Shown here one piece after another: positions 17,124 to 25,098 of a DNA stretch of 64,000 nt (its first letter is position 1; each line of letters begins with the position of its first letter). The position numbers and the translations under genes were made by a program. The DNA comes from Pseudomonas fluorescens (lineage in GTDB: Bacteria > Pseudomonadota > Gammaproteobacteria > Pseudomonadales > Pseudomonadaceae): positions 93,165 to 157,164 of the forward strand of contig NZ_CABVII010000018.1 in NCBI RefSeq assembly GCF_902497995.1, read 5' to 3'. The notes under the pieces are model-generated. The model made no database searches. It was not told the origin of the DNA and saw nothing but the letters and a program-made list of their open reading frames with translations.

Positions 17124-17777
17124 ATGAATACTTCAGACACCAGAGCTGGGACTCAGACAGACAATCAAGACGACATTGGGCGACCCGAACAAGACTTTCA
17201 ACATTTGAAGGAAGACGTCACAGAGGTGCTCGGCGGCGCGAGGCAACAGGTCGATGCGCAGTTCGGGCAGTACCGTGACACCGCGGCGGATCAGATCGAG
17301 GCACTGGCCAAGGGCGCCAAGTCTTTCGTGTCCGAGCTGCAAAGCAACGACACGCTTGGCATGTCCGACTACCTCTCGGACATGGCGCAATCCATGAGTG
17401 GCCTGGCAGGGAGTCTGCGCGGTAAAAGTGCCGAACAGTTGTTCCATGACAGTGCCGACCTGGCGCGTAACAATCCGGCCCTGTTCATTGCCGGCAGTAT
17501 CGCGCTGGGCTTCGGCTTGTCGCGCTTCCTGAAAGCCGGCAGCAGCCCCGCGGCGACCTTTTCCGCTGCCGGTGAACCGGCCACCGGCAACTCGATGCCT
17601 GCATCGGAGGGTTATGGTGCGCAACGCCCTTATGAAACCTCCGTTGCACCGCGCACCGATTCAGGGGCAGGCCTGGCCACCGGTATCACACCTGCCTCGC
17701 CGAATGAACAAGACCACCCTTCGGACGTTGCCACGATGTCGACACCTGGCTCGACATCCTTCAAAGGAGAGCTGTGA
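17124..17777 (+). CDS. YqjD/ElaB-like stress membrane protein with low-complexity tail
   Basis: A 217-residue protein. An N-terminal polar helical region (FQHLKEDVTEVLGGARQQVDAQFGQYRDTAADQIEALAKGAKSF in overview) is followed by one membrane-like segment (NPALFIAGSIALGFGLSRFLKAG) and a Ser/Pro/Ala/Thr-rich tail. This layout is reminiscent of ribosome/membrane-associated YqjD-type proteins. GGCGAGGAACGTC provides the ribosome-binding site. Its stop overlaps the next start (TGATG), so the three genes form a tight operon. Confidence 0.7.
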   Translation: MNTSDTRAGTQTDNQDDIGRPEQDFQHLKEDVTEVLGGARQQVDAQFGQYRDTAADQIEALAKGAKSFVSELQSNDTLGMSDYLSDMAQSMSGLAGSLRGKSAEQLFHDSADLARNNPALFIAGSIALGFGLSRFLKAGSSPAATFSAAGEPATGNSMPASEGYGAQRPYETSVAPRTDSGAGLATGITPASPNEQDHPSDVATMSTPGSTSFKGEL

Positions 17778-18208
17778 TGAACAGAAAAGATCCGGATCTG
17801 CCGAACTCAAGGCCGCTGTCCGTTCCTGAACAGGACGCTTCGGTCATTGGATTGTTGCGGCAGTTGTCCCGCGAAGTGCCCGATCTCTTCACCAAGGAGC
17901 TGGCGCTGGCCAAGGCTGAGCTGCAAGCCAGCCTCACTACGCTCAAGGCCGGCATTGCCAGTGTGGCGGGTGGTGCGATTGTGCTGCTGGCGGGGTTCAT
18001 CATCTTGTTGATGTCCGCCGTCTACGGCCTGAGCCTGTTCATGGCGTCGTGGTTGGCCGCCCTGATAGTCGGGGTCGTGGTGATGATCATCGGGTTCGCC
18101 ATGCTGCAGACAGGCAAGAAACAATTCGAGCCGTCCCACTTCAAGCCCGATCGTACGCTGGGCGCCTTGAGTAAAGACCAGGAAGCGCTGCGGAGGAAAG
18201 TCTCATGA
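17777..18208 (+). CDS. Phage-holin-family (YqjE/DUF1469-like) membrane protein
   Basis: A 143-residue protein with two central membrane segments (ASVAGGAIVLLAGFIILLMSAVYGL and FMASWLAALIVGVVVMIIGFAML in outline) and an amphipathic N-terminal region (LSREVPDLFTKELALAKAEL), the pattern of the phage holin/YqjE family. Despite the name, such chromosomal proteins are not thought to act in lysis; they are linked to envelope stress. AAAGGAGAGC precedes the ATG at 17777; the GTG at 17774 is less likely. It overlaps both neighbours. Confidence 0.8.
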   Translation: MNRKDPDLPNSRPLSVPEQDASVIGLLRQLSREVPDLFTKELALAKAELQASLTTLKAGIASVAGGAIVLLAGFIILLMSAVYGLSLFMASWLAALIVGVVVMIIGFAMLQTGKKQFEPSHFKPDRTLGALSKDQEALRRKVS

Positions 18209-19041
18209 ACCGTGAATTAGAAACCGAAGCAGACAAAAGTCCCGAAGCCATCGAACGTGAAATCGATGCGCAAAGGGCAAACATCGGCAATATCGTTGAT
18301 GCGCTGGAAAGCAAATTCACGCCGGGTCAGGTATTCGATCAGGCGTTGAGCATGATGCAAAGCAATGGCACGACATTCCTGACCAACCTGGGGACCAGCG
18401 TACGTAATAACCCGATGCCCGTGGTCCTGACCTCCGTTGGGCTGCTGTGGATGATGATGAGCCAGAACCGTCCGCCGACGCCACGTCCGTCCTATCGAGT
18501 CGGGCCGAGCCCGCTCGACAAGGCGGGGGAGTGGGTCGATGGCTTGACCGATGGTATCGACAGCGCGCGTGACCATCTGCACCAAGGCGCCGATACCCTC
18601 AAGGAGGGCTATCAGTCGGTCAAAGGCAAGGCGGCGCACCTGAGCGATAATCTGGGGGCGACCACGGAAAACATCAGCCATGCCATGCATGATGCCAGTG
18701 ACCGTCTGGTCCGCAGCACCCAGGTGGTCAGTCATCAATTGCGCCATTTGCTGCAGGAGCAACCGCTGATGGTCGCTGCTGCGGGCATCGCGTTGGGCGC
18801 CATGTTGGGCGCGGCATTACCTTCGACGGCGACTGAGCAACGCTACCTGGGCAAGACCAGCGCCGGCCTGGCCGACAAGGTCAAGCAGCAGGCCCGGGAG
18901 GGGTTTGAGGCGGTGCGCGATACGGTGACAAAGACCACGGATCACGCCGATATGGACGTCAAGCCGGATGGGGAGCAGCGCCCGGCATCCACGAACGCAG
19001 CGAGTGCCGCCGACCTGTCGCGAGGATTGGGCACTTCCTGA
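18205..19041 (+). CDS. DUF3618-type membrane protein
   Basis: A 278-residue protein that begins with a charged region containing PEAIEREIDAQRANIGNIVDALE, the characteristic start of DUF3618 proteins. A hydrophobic stretch follows (NNPMPVVLTSVGLLWMMM), then a long helical region and a second membrane-like segment (QPLMVAAAGIALGAMLGAALP). Its ATG overlaps the stop of the holin-family gene (ATGA). The trio probably makes a membrane-associated stress complex; function is unproven. Confidence 0.78.
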   Translation: MNRELETEADKSPEAIEREIDAQRANIGNIVDALESKFTPGQVFDQALSMMQSNGTTFLTNLGTSVRNNPMPVVLTSVGLLWMMMSQNRPPTPRPSYRVGPSPLDKAGEWVDGLTDGIDSARDHLHQGADTLKEGYQSVKGKAAHLSDNLGATTENISHAMHDASDRLVRSTQVVSHQLRHLLQEQPLMVAAAGIALGAMLGAALPSTATEQRYLGKTSAGLADKVKQQAREGFEAVRDTVTKTTDHADMDVKPDGEQRPASTNAASAADLSRGLGTS

Positions 19042-19051
19042 CCGGGCGTGT

Positions 19052-19080
19052 GACGGGAGGTCCGCAACGGACCTCCCGTC
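19052..19080 (+). terminator. Strong hairpin after the DUF3618 gene
   Basis: GACGGGAGGTCCG, loop CAA, CGGACCTCCCGTC form a perfect 13-bp stem 10 bp after the operon stop. No U-run follows, so it may work as a transcript end protector or bidirectional terminator between convergent genes. Confidence 0.6.
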
Positions 19081-19118
19081 TGACGTGAGAGCATCGCCAA
19101 ACCCCGCAGTCACCGGGT

Positions 19119-19571
19119 TCACAGTGAGTTCCAGACCCCGCCATCCGCGACCGGGACATCGTTCAGGTCGAAGGGATTGACCCCTTCCAGACAGCCGATG
19201 TTGAAACCGAACTCTTCCGGATTGGTGCTGCGTCGGTGGTGTGTATAGGTGCCGCAGTTTTTACAAAAGTAGTGCTCGGCCACATGCTTGCCAAATTGGT
19301 ATCTCGACAGCGCGGACTTGCCCCTGATCACCTTGAGATCTGCCCAGGCGACTGCTGCGACGATTGCGCCTTTGCGTTTACAGAACGAGCAGTCACAGCG
19401 GTGTGGGCTGGGAACACCGTCCGGTAAATGGATCTCCAGAATGACGGCGCCACAGTGACAACTGGCTCGATGATGCATGCGGATAGCGGTATTGCCGATT
19501 TTCTTCAACATCACACTGCGTTGATCATTGATATCGGTGACCACGGCGTGCTGCGGATAGCTTGGGGCCAT
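19119..19571 (-). CDS. GFA-family zinc protein (glutathione-dependent formaldehyde-activating-like)
   Basis: A 150-residue protein with the cysteine pattern of the GFA/CENP-V family: CHCGAV, CDCSFCKRKG and CKNCGTYTHH, which bind two zinc ions. Members include S-hydroxymethylglutathione synthase-like enzymes, but most are uncharacterised. The start at 19571 is chosen because GGAGG lies 10 bases upstream; ATGs at 19511 and 19478 lack good sites, though the conserved domain begins only around 19478. An Anr-like dyad about 200 bp upstream could control it. Confidence 0.82.
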   Translation of the reverse strand: MAPSYPQHAVVTDINDQRSVMLKKIGNTAIRMHHRASCHCGAVILEIHLPDGVPSPHRCDCSFCKRKGAIVAAVAWADLKVIRGKSALSRYQFGKHVAEHYFCKNCGTYTHHRRSTNPEEFGFNIGCLEGVNPFDLNDVPVADGGVWNSL

Positions 19572-19761
19572 GACGTTGAAACCTCCGTCCAATCCAATGT
19601 TGCGGATTCGCGCCATTTAACGTCAGTCACTCCATACTTCTGCGCTTGAGGCCTGGAGATGATTTAAGCGGCGTTCTGCCTGGTTCAGGTAGGGGAGCCC
19701 CTCCATTTGTTCACAGACAAGGGAGTGGCCGCGTCAAAAAAAATTCAACAGGATTGCTTAG

Positions 19762-19812
19762 CCCTGATTACTGGTTGATTTGGATCAACATACTGCTAAT
19801 CAGGGTTTTTTT
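19762..19812 (+). promoter_or_regulatory. Anr/FNR-type box nested in a terminator-like inverted repeat
   Basis: CCCTGATTA (19762-19770) and TAATCAGGG (19797-19805) are perfect complements followed by seven Ts on the plus strand. Inside lies TTGATTTGGATCAA (19775-19788), a perfect Anr/FNR/Dnr consensus TTGAT-N4-ATCAA. Read as RNA it is an intrinsic terminator for a plus-strand transcript, although no plus-strand gene lies close upstream. Read as DNA it is an oxygen-responsive operator facing the GFA gene (minus strand). Confidence 0.6.
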
Positions 19813-19843
19813 ACTCTAGCTGATATTGGCAAATGTGCCGCTT

Positions 19844-20401
19844 TCATCCACCACTGACTTTCCAGTGTTTGACGTCATCGGCAAATACCATCTGCTTCAT
19901 CTCGTGCGCAATGCCATAGGCCAGGGATTCGTGGGCGGCGATGACTTTCTCTTCCGCTGAAAGGCAATGGAAAATATCGAGTTTGGTGGTGGCTTCGGCG
20001 GTTTCCAGGGCATAGATCTGCACATAGCGGGCCAGGTCGTTGTCCAGGCTCGACAGGTATTCACGCAGGCGTTGATGGTCAACCGATTTCTGGCTGAAGT
20101 ACCAGTTCATCGGGTGTATCAGGAAGCGCGAGTGGGGCGAGGTGATACGGCGATTTGCCGCCAGGAACATGATGATGCCCATCGATTCGATGTTGCCGGC
20201 GTTGATTGCGCACAGCGGCACGGGCAATGACTTGAGGAATGTGTAAAGCGTGAAGCCGAAGTTGGTGCTTCCACCGCAGGTAGAAAGATTCAGCAGCAGC
20301 GAAGTCGCGCCCTCGTCGATGGCTTCCAGGCAACGGTCCCTGAAGCGTTCGGTCGTTCCCTGATCGATCTGGCAGTGGAAATGGATGATGTGTTCGGTCA
20401 T
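19844..20401 (-). CDS. ClpP-like serine protease
   Basis: A 185-residue ClpP/crotonase-fold protein. The nucleophile serine is in GNIESMGIIMFLAA and the histidine in RFLIHPMNWYF, both placed as in ClpP; LNLSTCGGSTNFGFTLYTFLKS matches the oxyanion/strand region. It is shorter and more diverged than housekeeping ClpP, and no ATPase partner is adjacent. GAGAGG upstream of 20401 fixes the start; the frame extends to 20584 but that part shows no homology-like features. It may degrade small or unfolded proteins under stress. Confidence 0.8.
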   Translation of the reverse strand: MTEHIIHFHCQIDQGTTERFRDRCLEAIDEGATSLLLNLSTCGGSTNFGFTLYTFLKSLPVPLCAINAGNIESMGIIMFLAANRRITSPHSRFLIHPMNWYFSQKSVDHQRLREYLSSLDNDLARYVQIYALETAEATTKLDIFHCLSAEEKVIAAHESLAYGIAHEMKQMVFADDVKHWKVSGG

Positions 20402-20666
20402 CGGCTTGCCTCTCGACTCTTCAGTTGCAAGGAACTCTTTCGGCTCTTTATCCTTAATAAAGGATTGACCCATTCTGAAAAAAATCCAGGAAACAGGATG
20501 ATTCTCATCGACCTCGCCGCCAGTCGATTCGCCCGCATTTAATTGGAACCAAGCGCCCGGTTCCGCTCGTCGCGAGAGTTGCATTTGCGTTCAAACTTTC
20601 GATTTTCCGTGCCCTCGGAAGTATACGAGCAATGCGCTCGTTACTGACAATAAGAGGTAAACAGAA

Positions 20667-21095
20667 ATGGCCAATACCGGAAACAACAATCCCGGAAACT
20701 TTGGCAATGACCGGGACAAGGCCTCGCAAGCCGGCAAGAAAGGCGGAGAGGCATCAGGTGGCAATTTTGCCAACGATCCACAACGTGCTGCTGAAGCGGG
20801 CCAAAAAGGCGGCCAGGCTTCGGGCGGGCAGTCGAGTGATCCAAATCGCTCCACTGGCGGCGGGCAGGGCAGTGGACGCGGCGGCAACATGGCCGATGAC
20901 AAGGAAAAAGCCTCACAAACTGGCCAAAAGGGTGGCCAGGGTTCGGGTGGACGCCAGTCGGACGACGCTGATCGGATGACCGGCGGTGGGCAAGGAAGCG
21001 GCCGCGGCGGCAACATGGCCGATGACAAGGAAAAAGCCTCCCAGGCGGGCCGCAAAGGAGGTGAACAAACCCCCGGTGGCGGACGCAAGTCCTGA
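20667..21095 (+). CDS. KGG-repeat stress protein (Con-10-like)
   Basis: A 142-residue, very hydrophilic Gly/Asp/Lys-rich protein built of repeats. A(G)xKGG units occur about five times (GKKGGEASGG, GQKGGQASGG, GQKGGQGSGG, GRKGGEQTPG), and a 21-residue block GGGQGSGRGGNMADDKEKAS is duplicated exactly. This is the KGG/Con-10 general-stress family, likely intrinsically disordered. AAGAGGTAAACAGAA precedes the ATG. It stands alone, divergent from the ClpP-like gene. Confidence 0.88.
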   Translation: MANTGNNNPGNFGNDRDKASQAGKKGGEASGGNFANDPQRAAEAGQKGGQASGGQSSDPNRSTGGGQGSGRGGNMADDKEKASQTGQKGGQGSGGRQSDDADRMTGGGQGSGRGGNMADDKEKASQAGRKGGEQTPGGGRKS

Positions 21096-21111
21096 TGCCG
21101 AGTGTGCCACT

Positions 21112-21140
21112 TCAAGCCCCGGAATCTTTTCGGGGCTTGA
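21112..21140 (+). terminator. Terminator hairpin of the KGG gene
   Basis: TCAAGCCCCG and CGGGGCTTGA form a 10-bp perfect stem with a 9-nt loop, 17 bp after the stop. The tract after the stem is only moderately T-rich (TCTTC). Confidence 0.65.
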
Positions 21141-21176
21141 TCTTCAGTCTCCCAGCTTCAGCCTCGCCGACCTCAA

Positions 21177-21620
21177 TCATACCGGTGCCGATTTGGCGGC
21201 CGGCACCTCGTTGCGTTCGGCAGGGTGCCAGAGTGGCGCCAGTGGATTGCATTCGGGGTAATACCCAGCGGCACAACCTTCTGGAATTCATAGGCAATGA
21301 TCTCGAACGGCTCGACCTGACCCTTGAGTAGTCGTCGCTCCAGATTTGCCAGTCGATGGCGTTGCCTGAGGGCAGGGTGGTCATGGTCAGACCGGCGATG
21401 ATGCTGACTTCCGAACGCACCTGAAGGCCGACGGGTTCACTGCTGCCGTGCCAGCCATGGATGCACCCGGTGCTGTCCTCGGTGGTGCAGGTTTGCATGA
21501 CGCCGTTCTACCGGTCGATCTTGATGCGCCCCAGGCAGGGCAATAGCCACAGGTTTGGCGCAGGCAGCAAGTGGCTGCGATTGAGTTTGGTCGCGATTTG
21601 CACGTTCAACTACACCGTCT
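21177..21620 (-). pseudogene. Remnant of an FdhF/YdeP-type molybdopterin oxidoreductase
   Basis: Reading the minus strand, the C-terminal 120-150 residues of this family can be pieced together: VQIATKLNRSHLL, PCLGRIKIDR-stop-NGVMQT, CTTEDSTGCIHGWHGSSEPVG, LRSEVSIIAGL-like text and AIDWQIWSDDYSR, then after frameshifts EPFEIIAY and IPEGCAAGYYPECNPLAPL, ending at a stop at 21177. One in-frame TAG, a second TAG farther upstream and at least two frameshifts break it. The N-terminal 600 or so residues are missing; the break coincides with the 9-bp tandem repeat. The family call is from remembered motifs. Confidence 0.7.
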
Positions 21621-21634
21621 GCCGGCCGGCTCCA

Positions 21635-21724
21635 TGTAGGAAGTGTAGGAAGTGTAGGAAGTGTAGGAAGTGTAGGAAGTGTAGGAAGTGTAGGAAGTGT
21701 AGGAAGTGTAGGAAGTGTAGGAAG
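21635..21724 (+). repeat. Ten perfect copies of a 9-bp tandem repeat
   Basis: TGTAGGAAG is repeated exactly ten times without a mismatch. In frame it would encode Cys-Arg-Lys (plus strand) or Ser-Tyr-Thr (minus strand) repeats, but no real gene spans it. It sits at the broken end of the oxidoreductase remnant and 200 bp before the MFS gene. The perfect copies indicate recent expansion (a VNTR candidate). Confidence 0.97.
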
Positions 21725-21921
21725 TGTTGCGGTTTTTTGATTGCGAAAAAGTCTTTACGCCTTCGTTTTTTTGTGTCGCCAATAAAAAACTGCTGACGAA
21801 ATTAATGGATTCAGTTTGCAAGTTGACAAGTCTGAGCTCTTGGTTACTTAAAAGTAGTAAGCGGTATAAAGGAGTATGGAGCCGCCCGTTACGGGTGGAA
21901 GAAATGTAGGGGGTTTATTGT

Positions 21922-23178
21922 TTGACTATTAAAGAAAATTCGCTCTGGCGGGACAGAACCTTCATGTGCCTTTGGATGGGGCAGTCCGTCAGCGAGATGG
22001 GCTCGGCTATCACCAATATAATTCTTCCGCTGCTCGCTATTACCACGCTAAGTGCAACTCCAGGTGAGATTGGCTTACTCCGTGCCATGGCTTCTATTGC
22101 CGTGCTGCTTGCGTCAATACCTTCCGGTGTCTACATCGACAGGTTCAACAAGCGGAATTTGATGATCGTATGCGATTTTGTCCGGGCTGCCGTATTGGTC
22201 ACGGTGCCGTTGCTTGCGTTTTACGATCAGCTTTCGATGTTCTGGTTGTATGCCGTTTCCTTCCTTTGTTCCGTGTTCTCGGTCGCCTTCGGAATTGCCT
22301 ATCACTCCTACTACCCAATTTTTGTGCAGCGCAAGGATTTGCCCGAGGCGAACAGCAAGATCGAAACCACAGAGTCCGCCGCGCGGGTGGGCGGTCCGGG
22401 GATCGGTACGTTCATGGCCGGTTGGATTGGAGCCCCGCTCACTCTGTTATTTGATGTCTTTTCCTATATTGCCAGCGCTGTTCTTCTGAGTTTTACCAAA
22501 GCGGACGAGCCCAGCAAGGTGGAGGCAACCAGAAGGCCTCCCGTGCTGCAGGAAATAGGGGAGGGATTCAAACTTCTGTATGCCAACTCGGTCTTAGCGC
22601 GCACCGAGGTGACCACCATTGGGTCAATGTTCTGTCTGGCCATGATGAATGCGGTTTTTTTATATTACTTAATTGCCGATTTGAAACTTTCACCGCAAAT
22701 GGTAGGTGTTGTATTTTTTATCGGTGAAGGTGGGGGGCTGTTGGCAGCTATCCTCGCGAGTGCGTTGATGCGTTTGGTCGGCAGCGCAAAAATAATGTGG
22801 TGGGTGGTCTTTCTCAGTCCGGCAGGTTTTCTTCTTTATGGGGCGCAGAGTCATCCGCTGCTGCTGCCGGCACTTTATCTATGTTTGACGTCTATTCGCT
22901 TTGTATTGTTTGACATTGCGCAGTATTCCTATCGGCAGTCTTCTTGCCCCCTGGAAAGCCTAGGCAAGGTGACAGCCAGTATTAGAACCTGTATCGGTAT
23001 TGCTGCGGCAAGCGGGGCCATGATTGGAGGGTGGCTGGGCAGTGTTGTAAGTCCCAGTGCGAGTATATTTATTGCAACAGCATTGATGTGTGTTTCATCC
23101 CTTCCTGTAGTTTTTTCAGCGTTACGACATACCCGGGACATTGAGGACCTTCCAGCGTTGACGCATATTGGACGGTGA
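21922..23178 (+). CDS. MFS transporter, EntS-like exporter
   Basis: A 418-residue protein with about 12 hydrophobic segments. It has MFS signatures of the enterobactin-exporter/macrolide-efflux type: WMGQSVSEMGSAITNIILPL at the start and GVYIDRFNKRNLMIVCDFVRA in the loop between helices 2 and 3. Start is TTG at 21922 with AGGGGG 8 bases upstream. Base composition is clearly less GC-rich than the flanking genes, and the gene is surrounded by gene debris, suggesting acquisition by transfer. The exported compound is unknown. Confidence 0.85.
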   Translation: MTIKENSLWRDRTFMCLWMGQSVSEMGSAITNIILPLLAITTLSATPGEIGLLRAMASIAVLLASIPSGVYIDRFNKRNLMIVCDFVRAAVLVTVPLLAFYDQLSMFWLYAVSFLCSVFSVAFGIAYHSYYPIFVQRKDLPEANSKIETTESAARVGGPGIGTFMAGWIGAPLTLLFDVFSYIASAVLLSFTKADEPSKVEATRRPPVLQEIGEGFKLLYANSVLARTEVTTIGSMFCLAMMNAVFLYYLIADLKLSPQMVGVVFFIGEGGGLLAAILASALMRLVGSAKIMWWVVFLSPAGFLLYGAQSHPLLLPALYLCLTSIRFVLFDIAQYSYRQSSCPLESLGKVTASIRTCIGIAAASGAMIGGWLGSVVSPSASIFIATALMCVSSLPVVFSALRHTRDIEDLPALTHIGR

Positions 23179-23588
23179 TATTTCAGCGGGGTCTGCAACA
23201 AAATTTTCCGGACGTCGTTATGGTTGACGGGATTTCCTTGTTGAAGAGGGAGTTGATGAGCTGATGGTCACGGACGGACGGGAGCAGCCTTTGGAGCAGT
23301 TGGTCCTGAAGTCGATTATCGCGACCATGGTGACCTCGACGTTCGGCGAGCAGGTACCGGTGGTTCAATCGGGTGTTACACCGAAAACGACATGGCTTGT
23401 CGAGGAGTGATTCGGTCCGAGTCGCATAAGTCGGCGGAATCTGATGCGCCTGTAAGAAACGATTCAGGGTGTTGTAGCTTTTATGAGGTAACGCAGACAG
23501 CCATTAAACATGGCAATGCCAAACGCTTGGATTTTTCGGGTACACAGGGCTAGGAAATGGCGAATGGATTGAAAAAACCCAGGATCCG
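23179..23588 (+). other. Gene-poor stretch with a possible gene fragment (23235-23410)
   Basis: No complete gene is evident. The frame 23235-23410 is open without an early ATG (text includes LVEEGVDELMVTDGREQPL and TMVTSTFGEQVPVVQ) and ends in TGA. This reads like the tail of a real protein but was not identified. A siderophore-synthetase fragment next to the EntS-like exporter was considered but cannot be supported. Confidence 0.35.
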
Positions 23589-23667
23589 TCTGACATGTTT
23601 TTAGGGTTGGCCCTCGGACGTGTGTGGTTTAGCGTGGCTGTTCCCATTACTGAGCGCAGGCGCACCC
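23589..23667 (+). repeat. Leader sequence copy A (shared with 33848-33925)
   Basis: This 79-bp stretch directly before the DUF1963 start resembles the stretch directly before the DUF6124 start 10 kb away. They share the identical run TGTTTTTAGGGTTGGC, then TCGGA, TTAGCGTGG, and CACTG or TACTG before the ATG. In copy B it is in frame with the gene; here the corresponding frame differs from that of the DUF1963 gene. Confidence 0.75.
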
Positions 23668-24369
23668 ATGAGTATGGATATTCAAGAGATCAGAAAGCAT
23701 CTGGCCCGGCCGGCGATAAAACTCGTCGCCGGTGGGTTCCATCCCAGCAATGAGGATGATGAAAGCTGGTTCGGAAAAGTGTTTCTGTTTCGACCTGATG
23801 AGGGAGTACCGAGAAACGATGCCGGAGATGAATTGCATCCTTATGCACAGTTTCACTTGCCAAGCCTGCCATTCAATAGCCCGGCTCTGGAGGGGGTTCG
23901 CGTACTGACACTGTTTGTTTCTGATCCCTTTCCGGAGGCGTTCGAGCCGATGGGAAATAACTGGCTGATCAGAGAGTATGGGGTCGACGATGTGCTTGTC
24001 CGTAAGGAGTTGCCGGTAGCAGGCTCGCACCTCAAGCCCTTCCCCTTGAAGGCCGAGTTGATCGCAGAGGACTTTCCTGTATGGGATGGAGGCGGTGTAC
24101 CAAAGTATCTTGAAGACCAAATTTGCAAGCTGGAGGAAACGGGGAAGATAGAGTCCTATTACGATATCGTGACTCATACAGATGATCACAAGATCGGCGG
24201 ATACCCTTCATTCTGCCAACCTGGCGTTGACGTTGGCGATGATTTTCAGTTCGTGTTCCAGATCACATCCGATTCCAGGATAAACCTGAATGTGGTGGAT
24301 AGTGGAAGTTTGATGTTCTGGAAGCACAAAACGACAGGCGAGTGGGTCATTTACTACGATTTCTACTGA
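23668..24369 (+). CDS. DUF1963 (YwqG-like) protein
   Basis: A 233-residue protein with typical DUF1963 features: LPFNSPALEGVRVLTLFV early, HKIGGYPSFCQPG and DDFQFVFQITSD in the middle, then LNVVDSGSLMFW near the end. Family members are soluble and of unknown function; some occur as SMI1/immunity-like genes near toxins. The ATG at 23668 has no strong ribosome-binding site. It is preceded by a leader resembling that of the DUF6124 gene, suggesting promoter capture. GC is lower than average. Confidence 0.8.
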   Translation: MSMDIQEIRKHLARPAIKLVAGGFHPSNEDDESWFGKVFLFRPDEGVPRNDAGDELHPYAQFHLPSLPFNSPALEGVRVLTLFVSDPFPEAFEPMGNNWLIREYGVDDVLVRKELPVAGSHLKPFPLKAELIAEDFPVWDGGGVPKYLEDQICKLEETGKIESYYDIVTHTDDHKIGGYPSFCQPGVDVGDDFQFVFQITSDSRINLNVVDSGSLMFWKHKTTGEWVIYYDFY

Positions 24370-24397
24370 ACGACTTGGTCAGGCGGTCAGTCGGTGG

Positions 24398-24512
24398 CTA
24401 CGCCTGCTTCGTGTTCTGCCTGGCCAGTTCGCTTTCCAGCCATTCGGCAAAACACCGTGCTTCAGGCGTCGCATTGGCCGCGATGCCGTAGTAGCGAGGC
24501 GCGGCATCCATT
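24398..24512 (-). pseudogene. C-terminal fragment of a LysR-family regulator
   Basis: On the minus strand a short open stretch encodes AAPRYYGIAANATPEARCFAEWLESEL and ends at TAG (24398-24400). It resembles the final helix region of LysR-type effector domains. Nothing of the DNA-binding part is found upstream, so this is a decayed remnant. Confidence 0.55.
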
Positions 24513-24634
24513 CATTCTGGACCTATAGCGTTCCGGCACTGCTACTTGGCCAACGCTACGATGGCGGTGGCCCGGGTAAAATCCCCGGCCACCGTGTGTA
24601 CACCTTTGGAGGTTTTCCACGAGCGCTAGCGAAC

Positions 24635-25015
24635 TCAGCCCTTGGCTGCCATCGCGGTGACTTCCACGCGCATTCCTTCCACCGCCAAAGCGGCCACGCC
24701 AACGGCGGCGCGTACCGGCCAGGGCTTGGCGAAGAAGCGCTGGTAGACTTCGTTGAAGGCGGCGCGGTCGGCCATGTCGGTGAGGTAGATGGTCAGGTGC
24801 AGGACCCGGTCCATGGAACTGCCGGCGCGCTCCAGCGCAGACTTGAGTGCCTGCAGGGTGCACTCGCTTTGCTCGGTAATGCCGCCCAATTCCAGGCTGC
24901 CATCGGCGTGGGTGGGGATCTGGGTGGAGACCAGGAGGCCGCCGAAACCGGCGACGTCGGAGGAGATGGAATCCGCGTCGGGATCGGGTACGAAGGTGAT
25001 GTCGTGGTTTGCCAT
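24635..25015 (-). CDS. RidA/YjgF family protein
   Basis: A 126-residue protein of the RidA fold with the conserved arginine in PVRAAVGVAALAVEGMRVEVTAMA, which in RidA contacts the imine substrate carboxylate. SISSDVAGFGGLLVSTQIP and TLQALKSALERAGSSMDRVLHLTIYLTD are typical strand/helix segments. RidA deaminates reactive 2-aminoacrylate-like enamines. The start at 25015 is preceded by CAAGAGAT. It is downstream of and co-oriented with the ABC importer, about 80 bp away. Confidence 0.88.
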   Translation of the reverse strand: MANHDITFVPDPDADSISSDVAGFGGLLVSTQIPTHADGSLELGGITEQSECTLQALKSALERAGSSMDRVLHLTIYLTDMADRAAFNEVYQRFFAKPWPVRAAVGVAALAVEGMRVEVTAMAAKG

Positions 25016-25098
25016 GGGGATCTCTTGTTGAGGGGTGATGAGGTGGCGGCCTTGCGCCTTCGAGCAGGGTGATACGCGGTTGATTCTACATCGACCGC

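Noticed and set aside
21635..21724. CRISPR array
   Set aside because: The repeat is 9 bp, contiguous and without spacers; no cas genes.
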